A DNA stretch of 64,000 bases from Peribacillus kribbensis DSM 17871. GTDB lineage: Bacteria; Bacillota; Bacilli; Bacillales; DSM-1321. The notes under the pieces were generated by a model. It did not search any database. It saw nothing but the letters and a program-made list of their open reading frames with translations, and was not told the DNA's origin. Numbering within the stretch: the first letter of the stretch is position 1; every line of letters begins with the position of its first letter. A program made the translations under genes and the position numbers. The stretch is taken from contig NZ_KE387240.1 in NCBI RefSeq assembly GCF_000430765.1, positions 96,952 through 160,951 on the forward strand. The letters are read 5' to 3'. Below, one piece after another: positions 43,566-55,661 of this stretch.

Positions 43566-43621
43566 ATCTCTTAGCAGCTTGCTTAATAGATCGTTCTGTG
43601 AGGGTCCCTTTTAGCAACACA

Positions 43622-43745
43622 GGTTGTTTGGGACGGAAGGTGCGAGACTCCTGCGGGGGCGCGGGACAGTTGAGACCCCCAGGCGGTTCTTAGGAGGCTC
43701 AGCGCCCGCCCCCCGGAAAGCGAGCATCTGGAGTGGAAAACAACC
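43622..43745 (+). repeat. GC-rich palindromic intergenic repeat, family A, copy 3
   Basis: Runs from GGTTGTTTGGGACGGAAGG to GAGTGGAAAACAACC, with pairing ends (GGTTGTTT/AAACAACC) and internal blocks GAGACTCCTGCGGG and CGCCCGCC shared with 33551-33682. Together with units 5-7 it fills the 897-base gap between mtrB and hepS. Confidence 0.85.
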
Positions 43746-43832
43746 CCATTAATTCAACTGCCAAAATCATAAGCGGAAAGCTGGACAGATCTCAAACAAA
43801 TCATTTTAAAATCCGCTGCTTTTATATTATTA

Positions 43833-43841
43833 TGGTATAAT
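43833..43841 (+). promoter_or_regulatory. Extended -10 promoter of hepS
   Basis: TGGTATAAT (TATAAT 43836-43841), about 55 bases before the start codon, without a clear -35. It would restart transcription after the repeat cluster. Confidence 0.5.
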
Positions 43842-43894
43842 GTACTTTGTTTCGTATATTAGATAAGAAAATTGCAGTCATAAGGGTGATCAAT

Positions 43895-44668
43895 ATGCTA
43901 AATCTTGAAAATAAAACAACAGAATTAATTCAGCTTATTGAGGAAGCTGTTCATCATCCTTATCTGCTCAACTATATAGATAAGCCGGAGATCGACAAAG
44001 TAAAGCTTAGTCTGATCCTGGAGCTGTTCACAAAATCGGATCTGCCTGAAAAGAAAAAGAAAGATACGATCCTTGCGGCTATGCTTGTCCAGATTGCTTT
44101 GGATACACACGAACGAGTGTCTCTTTCTGTATCGGTCAGAGAGGATCCAATGGAATTGAAAAGCAGGCAGCTGACGATTCTGGCTGGAGATTACTTCAGC
44201 GGTTTATATTACAGCATTCTTGCCGGAATTGGAGAGGTTTCCTTTATCAAATACCTTTCAGGCGGCATTAAAGATATAAATGAACATAAAATCATGCTCT
44301 ACCAGGCTGATTTTCATCAACCTGGCGAGCTTCTAAAAACCCTTGAAATGATTGAATCCGGAATATTGCTGCAGGCTGCCGATGCTCTGGGGGAATCTTC
44401 AACAAAAGCATTTTTGTCCAAAATCCTTTTGTGTAAAAGGCTCATCGAAGAAAAGAAGCTTTGCCTGCAGGACGAGGGCTCCTATGCCCTGCAGCACTTG
44501 GAAACACTGCTTGGTGCCTCAGGTTCTGGAAATAAAGCAGAAAAAGCAGATATCATAAAGTTTTTAGACAGTACCACTGCATCGATTATCCAGGAATTAC
44601 ATAGTTCATCATTCGATATTGAGGCCAAAAAGGATTTTATATCAAAATTGGAGCAGAGGGCAAAATAG
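43895..44668 (+). CDS. hepS: Heptaprenyl diphosphate synthase component 1
   Basis: Small regulatory subunit that combines with HepT to make the C35 side chain of menaquinone-7; 257 residues. It is poorly conserved, but RQLTILAGDYFSGLYYSILA and INEHKIMLYQ match the family. ATG 43895 follows AAGGGTGATC. hepS-menG-hepT are closely spaced as in B. subtilis, where they form the ger C locus. Confidence 0.92.
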   Translation: MLNLENKTTELIQLIEEAVHHPYLLNYIDKPEIDKVKLSLILELFTKSDLPEKKKKDTILAAMLVQIALDTHERVSLSVSVREDPMELKSRQLTILAGDYFSGLYYSILAGIGEVSFIKYLSGGIKDINEHKIMLYQADFHQPGELLKTLEMIESGILLQAADALGESSTKAFLSKILLCKRLIEEKKLCLQDEGSYALQHLETLLGASGSGNKAEKADIIKFLDSTTASIIQELHSSSFDIEAKKDFISKLEQRAK

Positions 44669-44695
44669 CGGCAGCGGAAGAAGGGTAGATTTTTC

Positions 44696-45397
44696 ATGCA
44701 GCAATCAAAAGAACAAAGAGTGCATCATGTTTTTGAAAAAATATATAAGAACTACGATCAGATGAATTCTGTCATCAGTTTTCAGCAGCATAAAAAGTGG
44801 CGGAACCGGACTATGAAGCAGATGAAAGTAAAACCGGGCTCCAAAGCCCTGGATCTATGCTGCGGGACTGCAGACTGGACGATCGCCTTGGCAGAGGCGG
44901 CCGGGCCGCAGGGAATGGTAAAAGGACTTGATTTCAGCAAGAACATGCTTAAGGTTGGAAAAGAGAAAGTATCGCACCTCGGCCTCCATCAGGTAGAACT
45001 CATACACGGGAACGCGATGGAGCTTCCGTTTGAGGATAATACGTTTGATTATGTTACAATTGGATTTGGCCTGAGAAATGTCCCGGATTACAATCAGGTG
45101 CTGAAAGAAATGAACAGGGTACTTAAACCAGGCGGAATGGCTGTCTGCTTAGAAACGTCTCAGCCGACCATGCCTGTGTTCAAGCAGTTGTATTTCTTCT
45201 ACTTTCAATATATAATGCCTGTCTTCGGCAGGGTCTTTGCAAAAAGCTATGAGGAATATTCATGGCTTCAGGAATCCGCCAAGGATTTTCCAGGGATGAA
45301 GGAACTTGCTGATATGTTCAGAAAAGCGGGCTTTAAAAATGTGGACTTTACGCCCCATACTGGGGGAGTGGCAGCCACTCATATCGGCTATAAATGA
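44696..45397 (+). CDS. menG: Demethylmenaquinone methyltransferase
   Basis: SAM-dependent C-methylation of demethylmenaquinone, the last step of menaquinone synthesis; 233 residues. SAM-binding motif [11 protein letters not shown] (about 52-62), then GLDFSKNML, and the UbiE/MenG signatures [14 protein letters not shown] and MNRVLKPGG. It lies between the two subunits of heptaprenyl diphosphate synthase. Confidence 0.96.
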   Translation: MQQSKEQRVHHVFEKIYKNYDQMNSVISFQQHKKWRNRTMKQMKVKPGSKALDLCCGTADWTIALAEAAGPQGMVKGLDFSKNMLKVGKEKVSHLGLHQVELIHGNAMELPFEDNTFDYVTIGFGLRNVPDYNQVLKEMNRVLKPGGMAVCLETSQPTMPVFKQLYFFYFQYIMPVFGRVFAKSYEEYSWLQESAKDFPGMKELADMFRKAGFKNVDFTPHTGGVAATHIGYK

Positions 45398-45436
45398 GTA
45401 TTTAAGGAAATCAGGAATAAGAGCTGGGTGAAATAA

Positions 45437-46399
45437 ATGAAGTTAAAAATGATGTATTCATACTTAAATTCAGATATCCAATTGATTGAACAAGAACTTG
45501 AACATACGATCCAGGCAGACTCACCTGTTTTAAGAGAAGCATCATTGCATTTATTGAAGGCAGGCGGAAAGAGGATTCGCCCAGTTTTTGTTTTATTGGC
45601 AGCAAAGTTTGGAAATTATGATATACATAGAATCAAGCATGCGGCACAGGCCTTGGAATTGATCCATATGGCTTCACTTGTGCATGACGATGTGATTGAT
45701 GATTCAGATCTCAGACGGGGTGTTCCTACAATTAAATCCAAGTGGGATAATAAGGTCGCCATGTATACGGGCGACTACATTTTTGCCCGGTCCCTAGAAT
45801 GCATGTCGGAAATTGGGGAGCCTCTTGCCCATCAGATTCTTTCTAAAACCATCGTAGAAGTATGTATAGGGGAAATAGAACAAATCAAAGATAAATATCG
45901 CTTCGACCAAAATTTAAGGGATTATCTCCGTAGAATAAAGAGGAAAACCGCACTGCTGATCGCTGTAAGCTGTCAATTGGGAGCCGTTGCTGCTGGAGTT
46001 AAAGAGGAAATCCATAAGAAATTGTTTCAATTTGGTTACTTTGTGGGGATGTCCTACCAGATAACCGATGATATTCTTGACTTTACTGCTACTGAAAAGG
46101 AACTTGGCAAACCTGCCGGAGGCGATTTGAAACAGGGCAATATTACACTTCCTGTATTGTATGCCATGGAAAATCACTCATTAAAGCCATTGATCACAAG
46201 TGTTACGGAAGATATTGATGATGCGAAGCTTGCTGCTGTTATAGAAGCGGTTAAGCATTCAGGGGCGATAGAGAAATCTATTGATATCAGCAATCGATAT
46301 CTGGACAGAGCATTAGATATATTGAAAGAAGTGCCTGCTGGAAAGCCGAGAAAAGCATTGATGGAACTGGCGAAATTTATCGGGAAAAGAAAATTTTAA
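45437..46399 (+). CDS. hepT: Heptaprenyl diphosphate synthase component 2
   Basis: Catalytic trans-prenyltransferase subunit, 320 residues, elongating farnesyl diphosphate to C35. First aspartate-rich motif HDDVIDDSDLRRG (D84, D85, D88), second ITDDILDF (about 211-215), and GGKRIRP for pyrophosphate binding. GGGTGA precedes the ATG. Acts with HepS. Confidence 0.96.
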   Translation: MKLKMMYSYLNSDIQLIEQELEHTIQADSPVLREASLHLLKAGGKRIRPVFVLLAAKFGNYDIHRIKHAAQALELIHMASLVHDDVIDDSDLRRGVPTIKSKWDNKVAMYTGDYIFARSLECMSEIGEPLAHQILSKTIVEVCIGEIEQIKDKYRFDQNLRDYLRRIKRKTALLIAVSCQLGAVAAGVKEEIHKKLFQFGYFVGMSYQITDDILDFTATEKELGKPAGGDLKQGNITLPVLYAMENHSLKPLITSVTEDIDDAKLAAVIEAVKHSGAIEKSIDISNRYLDRALDILKEVPAGKPRKALMELAKFIGKRKF

Positions 46400-46492
46400 A
46401 GAGCTCTGTTGCTAAATAAGATAAAAAATGATAATATTTTCGTGGATTGCCTTTATTCGGCAGAACCTATATAAACTGGAGGATTTGGAATC

Positions 46493-46939
46493 ATGGAAAA
46501 AACATTTTTGATGGTAAAACCTGATGGGGTTCAGCGCAGCCTGATTGGGGAAATTGTATCCCGCTTTGAAAGAAAGGGCTTTCACCTTGTTGGAGGAAAG
46601 CTTATGACGATTCCACAAAGCCTGGCTGAAGAGCATTATGGAGAGCACAAAGAACGTCCATTCTTCGGTGAACTAGTGAACTTTATTACTTCTGGTCCAG
46701 TCTTCGCTATGGTATGGGAAGGCGAAAACGTCATTGCGACAGCGAGACAAATGATGGGCTCTACAAATCCAAAGGATGCTGCACCAGGTACAATCCGTGG
46801 GGACTTCGGAGTTACAGTAAGCAAGAACATCATTCATGGTTCTGATTCTCCTGTAAGTGCAGAGCGTGAAATTGGTCTTTTCTTCAAAGAAGAAGAATTG
46901 AATCAATACACTAAACTTATTAATGAATGGATTTATTAA
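46493..46939 (+). CDS. ndk: Nucleoside diphosphate kinase
   Basis: Equilibrates nucleoside tri- and diphosphates through a phosphohistidine; 148 residues. Catalytic H115 lies in [27 protein letters not shown] is the nucleotide site. ACTGGAGG precedes ATG 46493. Codons end mainly in T or A, giving a useful contrast to mtrB. Confidence 0.97.
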   Translation: MEKTFLMVKPDGVQRSLIGEIVSRFERKGFHLVGGKLMTIPQSLAEEHYGEHKERPFFGELVNFITSGPVFAMVWEGENVIATARQMMGSTNPKDAAPGTIRGDFGVTVSKNIIHGSDSPVSAEREIGLFFKEEELNQYTKLINEWIY

Positions 46940-46950
46940 TAGGCAAAACA

Positions 46951-46981
46951 AAGACTGGCATCCAGCCAGTCTTATTTTTTT
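46951..46981. terminator. Terminator between ndk and the convergent gene
   Basis: Perfect 9-bp stem AAGACTGGC/GCCAGTCTT with a 5-base loop, then TATTTTTTT. It may serve both strands. Confidence 0.88.
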
Positions 46982-46988
46982 GCCCAGC

Positions 46989-47420
46989 CTATAGAATTTT
47001 TAAATAGAGCCCTGCCAGCCTTCCGTTATTGATGGTTTGCTCAATTTTAAAATCAAGCGGATCAAATTGATAATTGCGGCTGGACGCCCATTCCTGCATC
47101 TTCTCAAAATGGGCTGCCATGTCTTTTACATCCCCTGAATAAAGGGAGTATATATATTGTTGTTCAGGAATGGATACTCCTTCGAACCCTATCGGAATAT
47201 CGCTGAAATCCCTGACCTCTGCTCCAACCAGCTGTGTAAACACTCCATCTTTTACCTGAAGGCAGATGTCCATCAGATCCTCTGAAGTCTTACATTTGAT
47301 TTCATCTTTTCTTTCCGTTACTTCCTGCCATGCCCTGGGCATTTCCGTCTGTAATTCCGTCCAGCTGCATGTCACTTTTTTTCCTACCGCCTTGAACGCT
47401 TCCTTTTTTAATAACTCCAT
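46989..47420 (-). CDS. GyrI-like effector-binding domain protein
   Basis: 143 residues forming a single GyrI-like/AraC effector-binding domain (MELLKKEAFKAVGKKVTCSW at the start; FEGVSIPEQQYIYSLYSGD in the middle). Such stand-alone domains bind small hydrophobic or cationic ligands. I start at the ATG at 47420, preceded by GGCGGGAGAG; the frame is open much further upstream but without a supported start. It is divergent from a regulator that carries a related domain at its C-terminus, which suggests a ligand-linked pair. Confidence 0.75.
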   Translation of the reverse strand: MELLKKEAFKAVGKKVTCSWTELQTEMPRAWQEVTERKDEIKCKTSEDLMDICLQVKDGVFTQLVGAEVRDFSDIPIGFEGVSIPEQQYIYSLYSGDVKDMAAHFEKMQEWASSRNYQFDPLDFKIEQTINNGRLAGLYLKIL

Positions 47421-47464
47421 TTTCTCTCCCGCCTCATTGTCAAAATTATCTTGCACTTTTATAA

Positions 47465-47474
47465 TACAATTGTA
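47465..47474. promoter_or_regulatory. Palindrome in the divergent promoter region
   Basis: The perfect 10-bp palindrome TACAATTGTA lies in the 118-base gap between two divergent genes. It is a candidate operator for the regulator at 47539. Confidence 0.4.
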
Positions 47475-47538
47475 CCTGGACAATTCTTGACATATTAGAC
47501 GATTTTTTTTCATTTTATAGAAAATTTTACGAGGGATA

Positions 47539-49097
<1,559 letters not shown>

Positions 49098-49110
49098 TAT
49101 TCTGAAAACA

Positions 49111-49134
49111 AAAGGCTGACATAGTTCAGCCTTT
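49111..49134 (+). terminator. Terminator-like hairpin after cheR
   Basis: Stem AAAGGCTGA/TCAGCCTTT with a 6-base loop, but only a short T stretch (TTTG). Confidence 0.6.
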
Positions 49135-49174
49135 GCTATTACTGCTAAAAATATTCATTTTTTTCTTTCAAAGA

Positions 49175-49204
49175 CTGTCAAAGCGTTTAGTAAAGTGTTA
49201 TACT
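49175..49204 (+). promoter_or_regulatory. Promoter of the aro operon
   Basis: CTGTCA (49175-49180), an 18-base spacer and an extended -10 TGTTATACT (TATACT 49199-49204), about 110 bases before aroC. Confidence 0.6.
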
Positions 49205-49317
49205 TCTTTTAACGCTTTTAAGCGCTAAAGAGTATGGATTTTTTATGAAATAGAACTTAAACTAAACAAATACGATTTAACTACATAATGTATGGGATTA
49301 GAGGAAGGTGGATGACG

Positions 49318-50487
49318 ATGAGATATTTGACAGCAGGAGAGTCGCACGGCCCACAATTAACTACGATTATTGAAGGTCTTCCGGCCGGCATGGAGCTGAC
49401 AGCTGAGGATATTAACCTTGATCTTGCCCGGAGGCAAAAAGGCTATGGGCGTGGAAGACGGATGCAGATTGAGAAAGACCAGGTATTTATTGCGAGCGGG
49501 GTCAGACATGGATATACCCTCGGTTCACCCGTTTCCCTGGTGGTAGAAAATAATGATTGGAAGCATTGGACTAAGATTATGGGCAGTGAGCCACTCGCTG
49601 ATGAGGAAAGCGGCGAGGTTAAAAGGAAAATTACCAGACCCCGACCAGGACATGCTGACTTGAATGGCGGACTGAAATACGGTCACCGTGATTTAAGAAA
49701 CGTCCTGGAAAGATCCTCGGCGCGTGAAACCACAGTAAGAGTGGCCGCTGGGGCGGCAGCTAAAAAAGTCCTTTCTCTTCTCGGTGTTAAAGTCACTTCT
49801 CATGTTGTGGAAATTGGCGGTGTAAAAGCAGAGTCTAAACCAATGTCCATCGAGGAGATCCAGAAGGTTTCCGAGGAGTCCCCTGTCAGATGCCTGGAGC
49901 CCAAGGCGGAAAAAGAAATGATGGAAGCAATAGACCGGGCAAAGGAAAATGGAGATTCGATCGGCGGGATCGTAGAAGTTATTGCGGAAGGAATGCCTGC
50001 AGGTGTAGGAAGCTATGTTCATTATGATAGAAAGCTGGACGCTAAAATTGCAGCTGCGGTTGTCAGCATCAACGCATTTAAAGGAGTAGAATTCGGCATT
50101 GGCTTTGAAGCGGCCCACAAGCCTGGCAGTGAGGTGCATGATGAAATAGCCTGGGATCCTTCAAAAGGATACTATAGGGAGTCCAATAATCTTGGAGGCT
50201 TTGAAGGAGGAATGACGACCGGGATGCCGATTGTGGTACGTGGAGTCATGAAGCCGATTCCTACTTTGTACAAACCTCTTAGAAGCGTTGACATTGACTC
50301 TAAAGAAACATTCACTGCAAGCATAGAGAGGTCTGACAGCTGTGCGGTTCCCGCTGCAGCTGTTGTGGCAGAAGCAGCGGTGGCCTGGGAACTGGCTTCT
50401 GCACTTTTGGATCAATTCAATTCAGATAGAATGGAATCCTTGGTAAAGTCGGTTGAAGATCAAAGGGCTTTCGCAAGGGAGTTTTGA
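49318..50487 (+). CDS. aroC: Chorismate synthase
   Basis: Last step of the shikimate pathway (aroF in B. subtilis), FMN-dependent; 389 residues. Signatures GESHGPQ near the start, [35 protein letters not shown] and PTLYKPL. ATG 49318 gives the family N-terminus [16 protein letters not shown] 49312 and a longer frame are less likely. First gene of aroC-aroB-aroH-hisC-tyrA-aroA. Confidence 0.97.
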   Translation: MRYLTAGESHGPQLTTIIEGLPAGMELTAEDINLDLARRQKGYGRGRRMQIEKDQVFIASGVRHGYTLGSPVSLVVENNDWKHWTKIMGSEPLADEESGEVKRKITRPRPGHADLNGGLKYGHRDLRNVLERSSARETTVRVAAGAAAKKVLSLLGVKVTSHVVEIGGVKAESKPMSIEEIQKVSEESPVRCLEPKAEKEMMEAIDRAKENGDSIGGIVEVIAEGMPAGVGSYVHYDRKLDAKIAAAVVSINAFKGVEFGIGFEAAHKPGSEVHDEIAWDPSKGYYRESNNLGGFEGGMTTGMPIVVRGVMKPIPTLYKPLRSVDIDSKETFTASIERSDSCAVPAAAVVAEAAVAWELASALLDQFNSDRMESLVKSVEDQRAFAREF

Positions 50488-50488
50488 C

Positions 50489-51577
50489 ATGGAGACTCTA
50501 AAGATTGAAACAGCGAACACAAGCTACCCGGTTTATCTTGGCAGGGACGTACTGAAACAGCTGCCGGCCTTTTTAAACGAACATTTTCCTTCTTCCAGAA
50601 CCCTTCTTCTTATTACGGACGAAACGGTTGCTAAGCTTTATCTAACACCCTTCTTAAATATCTTGAAGGAAACAGGGATGGAAATTCTGGTCAAGACTGT
50701 TCCGTCAGGAGAAAAAGCTAAAACCTTCGATGTTTATTATGAATGCCAGACATTTGCACTGGAAAATAAACTTAACCGAAAATCCTTGGTATTGGCATTT
50801 GGCGGGGGAGCTGTAGGAGATCTTGCAGGGTTTGTGGCAGCTACTTTTATGAGAGGGATCCCTTTCATCCAGATTCCTACCACAATCCTTGCCCATGATA
50901 GTGCTGTGGGCGGAAAGGTCGCCATCAACCATCCAGCAGGTAAGAATATGATAGGAGCCTTTTACCAGCCGAGGGCCGTTTTTTACGATACAGAATGTCT
51001 GTCTTCCCTTCCTGCCAAAGAAATACGGTCAGGTTTTGCTGAAATCATTAAAGAGGCCATTATTCAGGAGCCTGAATTTTTGAAATGGCTGATGGCGGCA
51101 GTGGATCATCTCGGGAACATCGATCAGGAGAGCCTGGTAAGTGCCATTGAGTCAGGAATTAAAATCAAAGGCAGTATTGTAAAGCAGGACGAGCTGGAAA
51201 ATGGAGTAAGAGCCTATTTGAATTTTGGCCATACCCTGGGCCACGCCCTAGAAAATACCCTTGGCTATGGAAGGATTACACATGGAGAGGGAGTCATGAC
51301 CGGCATGATATTCGCCCTCAGATTATCTATCAAATATACAGGCCTGGACTTTGATTTAGATGCTTTTACTGAGTGGGTGAAAAAACTGGGATATACCATT
51401 TCCCTGCCTGATACAGTACAGCATGAAGATCTGCTGGCTGCAATGAAAAAGGATAAAAAAACAACGGGTGATCAAGCAGCCTTTGTCCTTTTGAAAGAGA
51501 TTGGAGAGCCTGTAATTAAAGAAATATCAGACAAAAATATTTTAACCGAATTATCATATATGGCTGAAAACGGCTAA
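50489..51577 (+). CDS. aroB: 3-dehydroquinate synthase
   Basis: Second step of the shikimate pathway, forming dehydroquinate from DAHP with NAD and a divalent metal; 362 residues. Motifs FGGGAVGDLAGFVAATFMRG, PTTILAHDSAVGGKVAIN and the metal histidines in NFGHTLGHALE. Only one base separates the aroC stop from ATG 50489; AAGGGAG lies inside the end of aroC. Confidence 0.96.
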   Translation: METLKIETANTSYPVYLGRDVLKQLPAFLNEHFPSSRTLLLITDETVAKLYLTPFLNILKETGMEILVKTVPSGEKAKTFDVYYECQTFALENKLNRKSLVLAFGGGAVGDLAGFVAATFMRGIPFIQIPTTILAHDSAVGGKVAINHPAGKNMIGAFYQPRAVFYDTECLSSLPAKEIRSGFAEIIKEAIIQEPEFLKWLMAAVDHLGNIDQESLVSAIESGIKIKGSIVKQDELENGVRAYLNFGHTLGHALENTLGYGRITHGEGVMTGMIFALRLSIKYTGLDFDLDAFTEWVKKLGYTISLPDTVQHEDLLAAMKKDKKTTGDQAAFVLLKEIGEPVIKEISDKNILTELSYMAENG

Positions 51578-51595
51578 TACAGAGGAGGAACAAAC

Positions 51596-51973
51596 ATGAT
51601 CCGAGGAATCAGGGGAGCCATAACGGTTGAAAAGAATGAAGAACAGACGATTATCAGGGCTGCTGAAAGATTGGTCAGGGACCTTATCAAAGAAAACTCC
51701 ATTGAGCCTGATCATGTGGCATCGGTTTTGATCTCTGTTACGGATGATATTGATGCGGCGTTTCCAGCCAGGGGGCTTAGGGAAATAGAGGGCTGGACCT
51801 ATGTACCGGTAATGTGCATGAGGGAAATACCAGTCCCGCAGTCTCTTGGCATGTGTATAAGGGTGATGATGCATGTGAATACAAAAATAGAGCAGGAGAA
51901 TATTCATCATGTATACTTAGAGGGAGCGGTCGCTTTAAGGCCCGATTTAACAGGAAAGAAAATGTCTATATAA
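51596..51973 (+). CDS. aroH: Chorismate mutase AroH
   Basis: Monofunctional AroH-type mutase converting chorismate to prephenate; 125 residues forming a trimer. Conserved blocks [12 protein letters not shown] at the start, [14 protein letters not shown], the catalytic CIRVMMHV and [19 protein letters not shown] precedes the ATG. In B. subtilis the trp operon follows aroH; here hisC follows 61 bases after the stop. Confidence 0.96.
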   Translation: MIRGIRGAITVEKNEEQTIIRAAERLVRDLIKENSIEPDHVASVLISVTDDIDAAFPARGLREIEGWTYVPVMCMREIPVPQSLGMCIRVMMHVNTKIEQENIHHVYLEGAVALRPDLTGKKMSI

Positions 51974-52034
51974 ACGAAGCAGGACCTTTTCGTGTAGAAT
52001 GCACCTTAATTTTGTGAAAGCGGGAGTGGTTGTA

Positions 52035-53129
52035 ATGAAATGGAAAAAAGCTGTACTAAATCTTAAGCCCTACCAGCCTGGGAGATCTATTGACGAAGTG
52101 AAACTCGCCTATAATCTGGATCATATAGTGAAGCTTGCTTCCAATGAAAATCCATTTGGATGTTCAGAGAAAGCATTAGAAGTAATGAAGAGTTTCCCGT
52201 CTTCGCTTGCCCTCTACCCGGATGGATATGCCACGGTTTTAAGGGATGCGGTCGCAAAGCATTTAGATGTTAACAGGGAAGAGCTTATCTTCGGCAATGG
52301 CTCTGATGAAATCATCCAGGTTATTGCAAGGAGCCTTCTATACCCTGGTGTCAATACGGTCATGGCTGCGCCGACCTTTCCTCAATACAGGCATAATGCC
52401 GTTATTGAAGGAGCTGAAATACGAGAAATCCCGCTTGTAGATGGGGCACATGACCTTGAGGGCATGCTCCAGGCTATAGACGAAAATACATCGGTGATTT
52501 GGGTATGTTCGCCGAATAATCCGACCGGCCTGTATATCGGCGAGGAAAGCTTGATTGCCTTTTTAGAACGGGTACCCTCTGATGTTCTTGTCGTAATGGA
52601 TGAAGCCTACTATGAGTATGCTCATGCTGAAGATTACCCTGATACTATCAAACTGTTAAAAGAATATAAAAATCTGATCATCCTTAGAACTTTTTCTAAA
52701 ATCTATGGATTGGCAAGCTATAGAGTAGGATACGGAATTGCGGATGAAAAAACGATTGCGAAACTGGATCCCGCAAGAGAACCTTTCAATACCAATACCG
52801 TGGGGCAGATGGCGGCAGCTGCAGCCTTAGAGGATCAAGACTTTATCAATTCTTGCTATAACAGCAACCGCAGAGGACTTGAACAATTTTACAGCTTCTG
52901 TGAAGAAGAGGGCCTTGACTATTACCCATCCCAAGGGAATTTCATTTTAATAGATGTGAAATGCCAGGGCGATGAAGCCTTTCAATACTTATTAGAAAGA
53001 GGCTATATTGTCCGTTCCGGAAATGCTCTCGGTGCACCGACTTCCATCCGGGTCACTGTAGGTTCTCCGGAACAAAATCAAGGAGTCATTGATGAATTGA
53101 AGAATTTCTTGAACAGCAAAAATCAATGA
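52035..53129 (+). CDS. hisC: Histidinol-phosphate aminotransferase
   Basis: PLP enzyme of 364 residues acting in histidine synthesis; in Bacillus it also transaminates prephenate-derived keto acids for Tyr and Phe. [10 protein letters not shown] binds substrate phosphate, and the PLP lysine lies in [20 protein letters not shown] 52035 follows GGGAGTGG. It sits between chorismate mutase and prephenate dehydrogenase, which fits the dual aromatic role. Confidence 0.96.
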   Translation: MKWKKAVLNLKPYQPGRSIDEVKLAYNLDHIVKLASNENPFGCSEKALEVMKSFPSSLALYPDGYATVLRDAVAKHLDVNREELIFGNGSDEIIQVIARSLLYPGVNTVMAAPTFPQYRHNAVIEGAEIREIPLVDGAHDLEGMLQAIDENTSVIWVCSPNNPTGLYIGEESLIAFLERVPSDVLVVMDEAYYEYAHAEDYPDTIKLLKEYKNLIILRTFSKIYGLASYRVGYGIADEKTIAKLDPAREPFNTNTVGQMAAAAALEDQDFINSCYNSNRRGLEQFYSFCEEEGLDYYPSQGNFILIDVKCQGDEAFQYLLERGYIVRSGNALGAPTSIRVTVGSPEQNQGVIDELKNFLNSKNQ

Positions 53130-53195
53130 ATCTTTTGTCCAGCGCTAAAGCTTTTTGGTACGCCGGATGCCGATTCAAAAAAGGGAGCTAAGTCA

Positions 53196-54299
53196 ATGGA
53201 GGGAAATGTATTTGTCATAGGGCTGGGTCTCATAGGCGGATCTGTTTCCCTGGCAATTCGGAATAAGCATGAGAAAGCTTTTATTACCGGCTATGATATC
53301 GACGGCCGGAACCTTCGCCTTGCCAAGGTACTCGGCCTTATAGACAGCGAGGCATCCTCAATCAGAGAAGGGGCCGAAGCTGCGGATCTCATTATTATTG
53401 GGACGCCTGTCATTCAGGCGGAAGCCATCATAGAAAAGCTCTGCAGTTATGAATTAAAACAGAATGTTATCATTACGGATGTGGGAAGTACAAAAAAGGG
53501 AATCACCGAAACTGCCCTCTGCTTAAAAGAAAAAGGCTGTACCTTTATTGGGGGCCACCCGATGGCAGGCTCCCATAAGAGCGGAGCAATCGCAGCCAAG
53601 CCCCATCTTTTTGAAAATGCATTTTACTTGCTGACTCCTTACAAAGATACTTCAGAGGAGTCTGTTGACCGTCTCAAGAGTTGGCTTGCCGGGACCAAGG
53701 CGAATTTTCTAGTTGTATCCCCGGAACAGCATGACAGTCTTACCGGGGTGATCAGTCACTTTCCTCATATCATTGCTTCGGGACTCGTTCATCAGGCAAA
53801 GGATTATGAAGAAAAAGATGAATTAGTAACACGCCTTGCTGCCGGAGGTTTTCGGGATATTACACGGATTGCATCCAGTTCTCCTGAGATGTGGCGGGAC
53901 ATATTGCTTCATAACAAAAGGGTTCTGCTTCAGTTAATGGAAAATTGGCTGAATCAAATGGGGCAAGTAAAATCAGCCCTGGAACAAGGTGACAGTAAAG
54001 GGCTCTTTGAGTATTTCGCTGTGGCCAAGCAGTTTAGAGATGATCTTCCTGCCGGCTCACAAGGAGCCATCCCTGCTTTTTATGATCTGTATATCGATGT
54101 ACCCGATTATCCTGGGGTCATTTCAGAGATAACCGGGTATCTGGCGAAAGAAAAGATCAGTATCACCAATATTAGGATCCTGGAAACCCGGGAGGAAATT
54201 TATGGAGCGCTTGTGGTGAGCTTTCAAAGCGATCATGATCGGAAATTAGCCGAGGATTGCATCCGTCATCATACCAGTTATGAAACATTTTTAACCTAA
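53196..54299 (+). CDS. tyrA: Prephenate dehydrogenase with C-terminal ACT domain
   Basis: NAD-dependent oxidative decarboxylation of prephenate to 4-hydroxyphenylpyruvate; 367 residues. The nucleotide-binding motif is [15 protein letters not shown], and [12 protein letters not shown] and [12 protein letters not shown] carry catalytic histidines. An ACT domain (about 295-365, [19 protein letters not shown]) indicates allosteric control, probably by tyrosine. Confidence 0.96.
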   Translation: MEGNVFVIGLGLIGGSVSLAIRNKHEKAFITGYDIDGRNLRLAKVLGLIDSEASSIREGAEAADLIIIGTPVIQAEAIIEKLCSYELKQNVIITDVGSTKKGITETALCLKEKGCTFIGGHPMAGSHKSGAIAAKPHLFENAFYLLTPYKDTSEESVDRLKSWLAGTKANFLVVSPEQHDSLTGVISHFPHIIASGLVHQAKDYEEKDELVTRLAAGGFRDITRIASSSPEMWRDILLHNKRVLLQLMENWLNQMGQVKSALEQGDSKGLFEYFAVAKQFRDDLPAGSQGAIPAFYDLYIDVPDYPGVISEITGYLAKEKISITNIRILETREEIYGALVVSFQSDHDRKLAEDCIRHHTSYETFLT

Positions 54300-54325
54300 G
54301 TATGTTTATTGAAAGGAGGAGCAGA

Positions 54326-55624
54326 ATGGAAAGCATTACTTTAAGTTTATCGGGCGCTTCGTTACAGGGAGAAGTGGAAATACCCGGCGATAAGTCTATA
54401 TCGCACAGGGCTGTAATGTTTGGGTCGCTGGCTGAGGGAGTGACCACTGTCCGGAATTTTCTTCCTGGCTCCGACTGCCTGAGCACTATTGACTGCTTTA
54501 GAAAGCTTGGAGTCCGCATCCACCAGGAAGGAAGCAATGTGACCATCACGGGTAACGGATTTAGAGGATTGCTCGAACCCCAGGAACTGCTTGATACTGG
54601 AAACTCAGGAACTACAACCAGGCTTATGCTTGGAATTCTTGCGGGACTCCCGTTCCATTCCGTCATGGCTGGTGATTCTTCCATTGCCAAAAGGCCGATG
54701 GGCAGAGTCGTGAGCCCTCTTAGGGAGATGGGGGCTGTGATAACAGGCAGGAGCGGGGGAGAATATACCCCGCTCGCGATCAATGGCTCAAAACTGAAAG
54801 GAATTCGGTATGAGCTTCCTGTAGCAAGTGCCCAGGTAAAATCAGCTATTCTGCTCGCGGGCCTTCAGGCCGAGGGAGAGACTGTTGTAATCGAAAAATC
54901 CAAAACCAGGGATCATACGGAAAGAATGATCGTGCAATTCGGCGGTGCCATCGATGTAGATCAAACAGTCATTAAATTAAATGGGCCACAGGTATTAAAA
55001 GCGGCAGACGTGCATGTCCCTGGAGATATCTCTTCTGCGGCATTTTTCCTGGCAGCTGGTGCTGTCACACCCCACAGCACGATTGTTTTGAGGAATGTTG
55101 GTCTGAACCCTACAAGGGACGGTATCCTTGAAGTTCTGAAACGCATGGGTGCAAAGATGACGATCAGCCGGACAGAAAGCGAAGCTGCCGAGCCTGTCGG
55201 GGATATAACAATTTCCTCATCCGAATTACAAGGTGTGGAAATCAGCGGGAACCTGATTCCAAGGCTGATCGACGAAATTCCGATCATCGCCCTTATTGCT
55301 ACTCAGGCGAGGGGGAAAACAATCATTAGGGATGCAGCCGAGCTAAAGGTGAAGGAAACAAATCGCATAGATACCGTTGCCGGAGAACTGGCAAAGCTTG
55401 GTGCCAAGATTACTCCTACAGAAGATGGATTGATTATTGAAGGTAAGACATCTTTGTCAGGAGCCGAAGTTTCAAGCCATGGAGACCATAGAATTGGCAT
55501 GATGCTTTCAGTTGCTTCACTTATTACAGAGGGAGAACTGGTTTTACAGGACCCGGCCTCCATTAATGTTTCATACCCTCAGTTTTTTGAGCATCTAAAT
55601 TCACTTGCAGGCAGTAATAAATAG
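54326..55624 (+). CDS. aroA: 3-phosphoshikimate 1-carboxyvinyltransferase (EPSP synthase)
   Basis: Joins shikimate-3-phosphate and PEP (aroE in B. subtilis); 432 residues. Signatures [40 protein letters not shown] and VKETNRI, and [13 protein letters not shown] near the end. The LDTGNSGTT site resembles class II (glyphosate-insensitive-type) enzymes, an inference only. ATG 54326 follows AAAGGAGG. Last gene of the operon, with a terminator at 55632. Confidence 0.96.
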   Translation: MESITLSLSGASLQGEVEIPGDKSISHRAVMFGSLAEGVTTVRNFLPGSDCLSTIDCFRKLGVRIHQEGSNVTITGNGFRGLLEPQELLDTGNSGTTTRLMLGILAGLPFHSVMAGDSSIAKRPMGRVVSPLREMGAVITGRSGGEYTPLAINGSKLKGIRYELPVASAQVKSAILLAGLQAEGETVVIEKSKTRDHTERMIVQFGGAIDVDQTVIKLNGPQVLKAADVHVPGDISSAAFFLAAGAVTPHSTIVLRNVGLNPTRDGILEVLKRMGAKMTISRTESEAAEPVGDITISSSELQGVEISGNLIPRLIDEIPIIALIATQARGKTIIRDAAELKVKETNRIDTVAGELAKLGAKITPTEDGLIIEGKTSLSGAEVSSHGDHRIGMMLSVASLITEGELVLQDPASINVSYPQFFEHLNSLAGSNK

Positions 55625-55631
55625 TTTTGTG

Positions 55632-55661
55632 AAAGACCGGCGGTTTGAAGCTGGTCTTTTT
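55632..55661 (+). terminator. Rho-independent terminator after aroA
   Basis: AAAGACCGGC/GCTGGTCTTT (one G-T pair) with an 8-base loop and a T-run. Confidence 0.85.

Noticed and set aside
49215..49230. A cre-like sequence (TTTTAAGCGCTAAAG) downstream of the aro promoter.
   Set aside because: Three mismatches to the consensus; too weak to claim.
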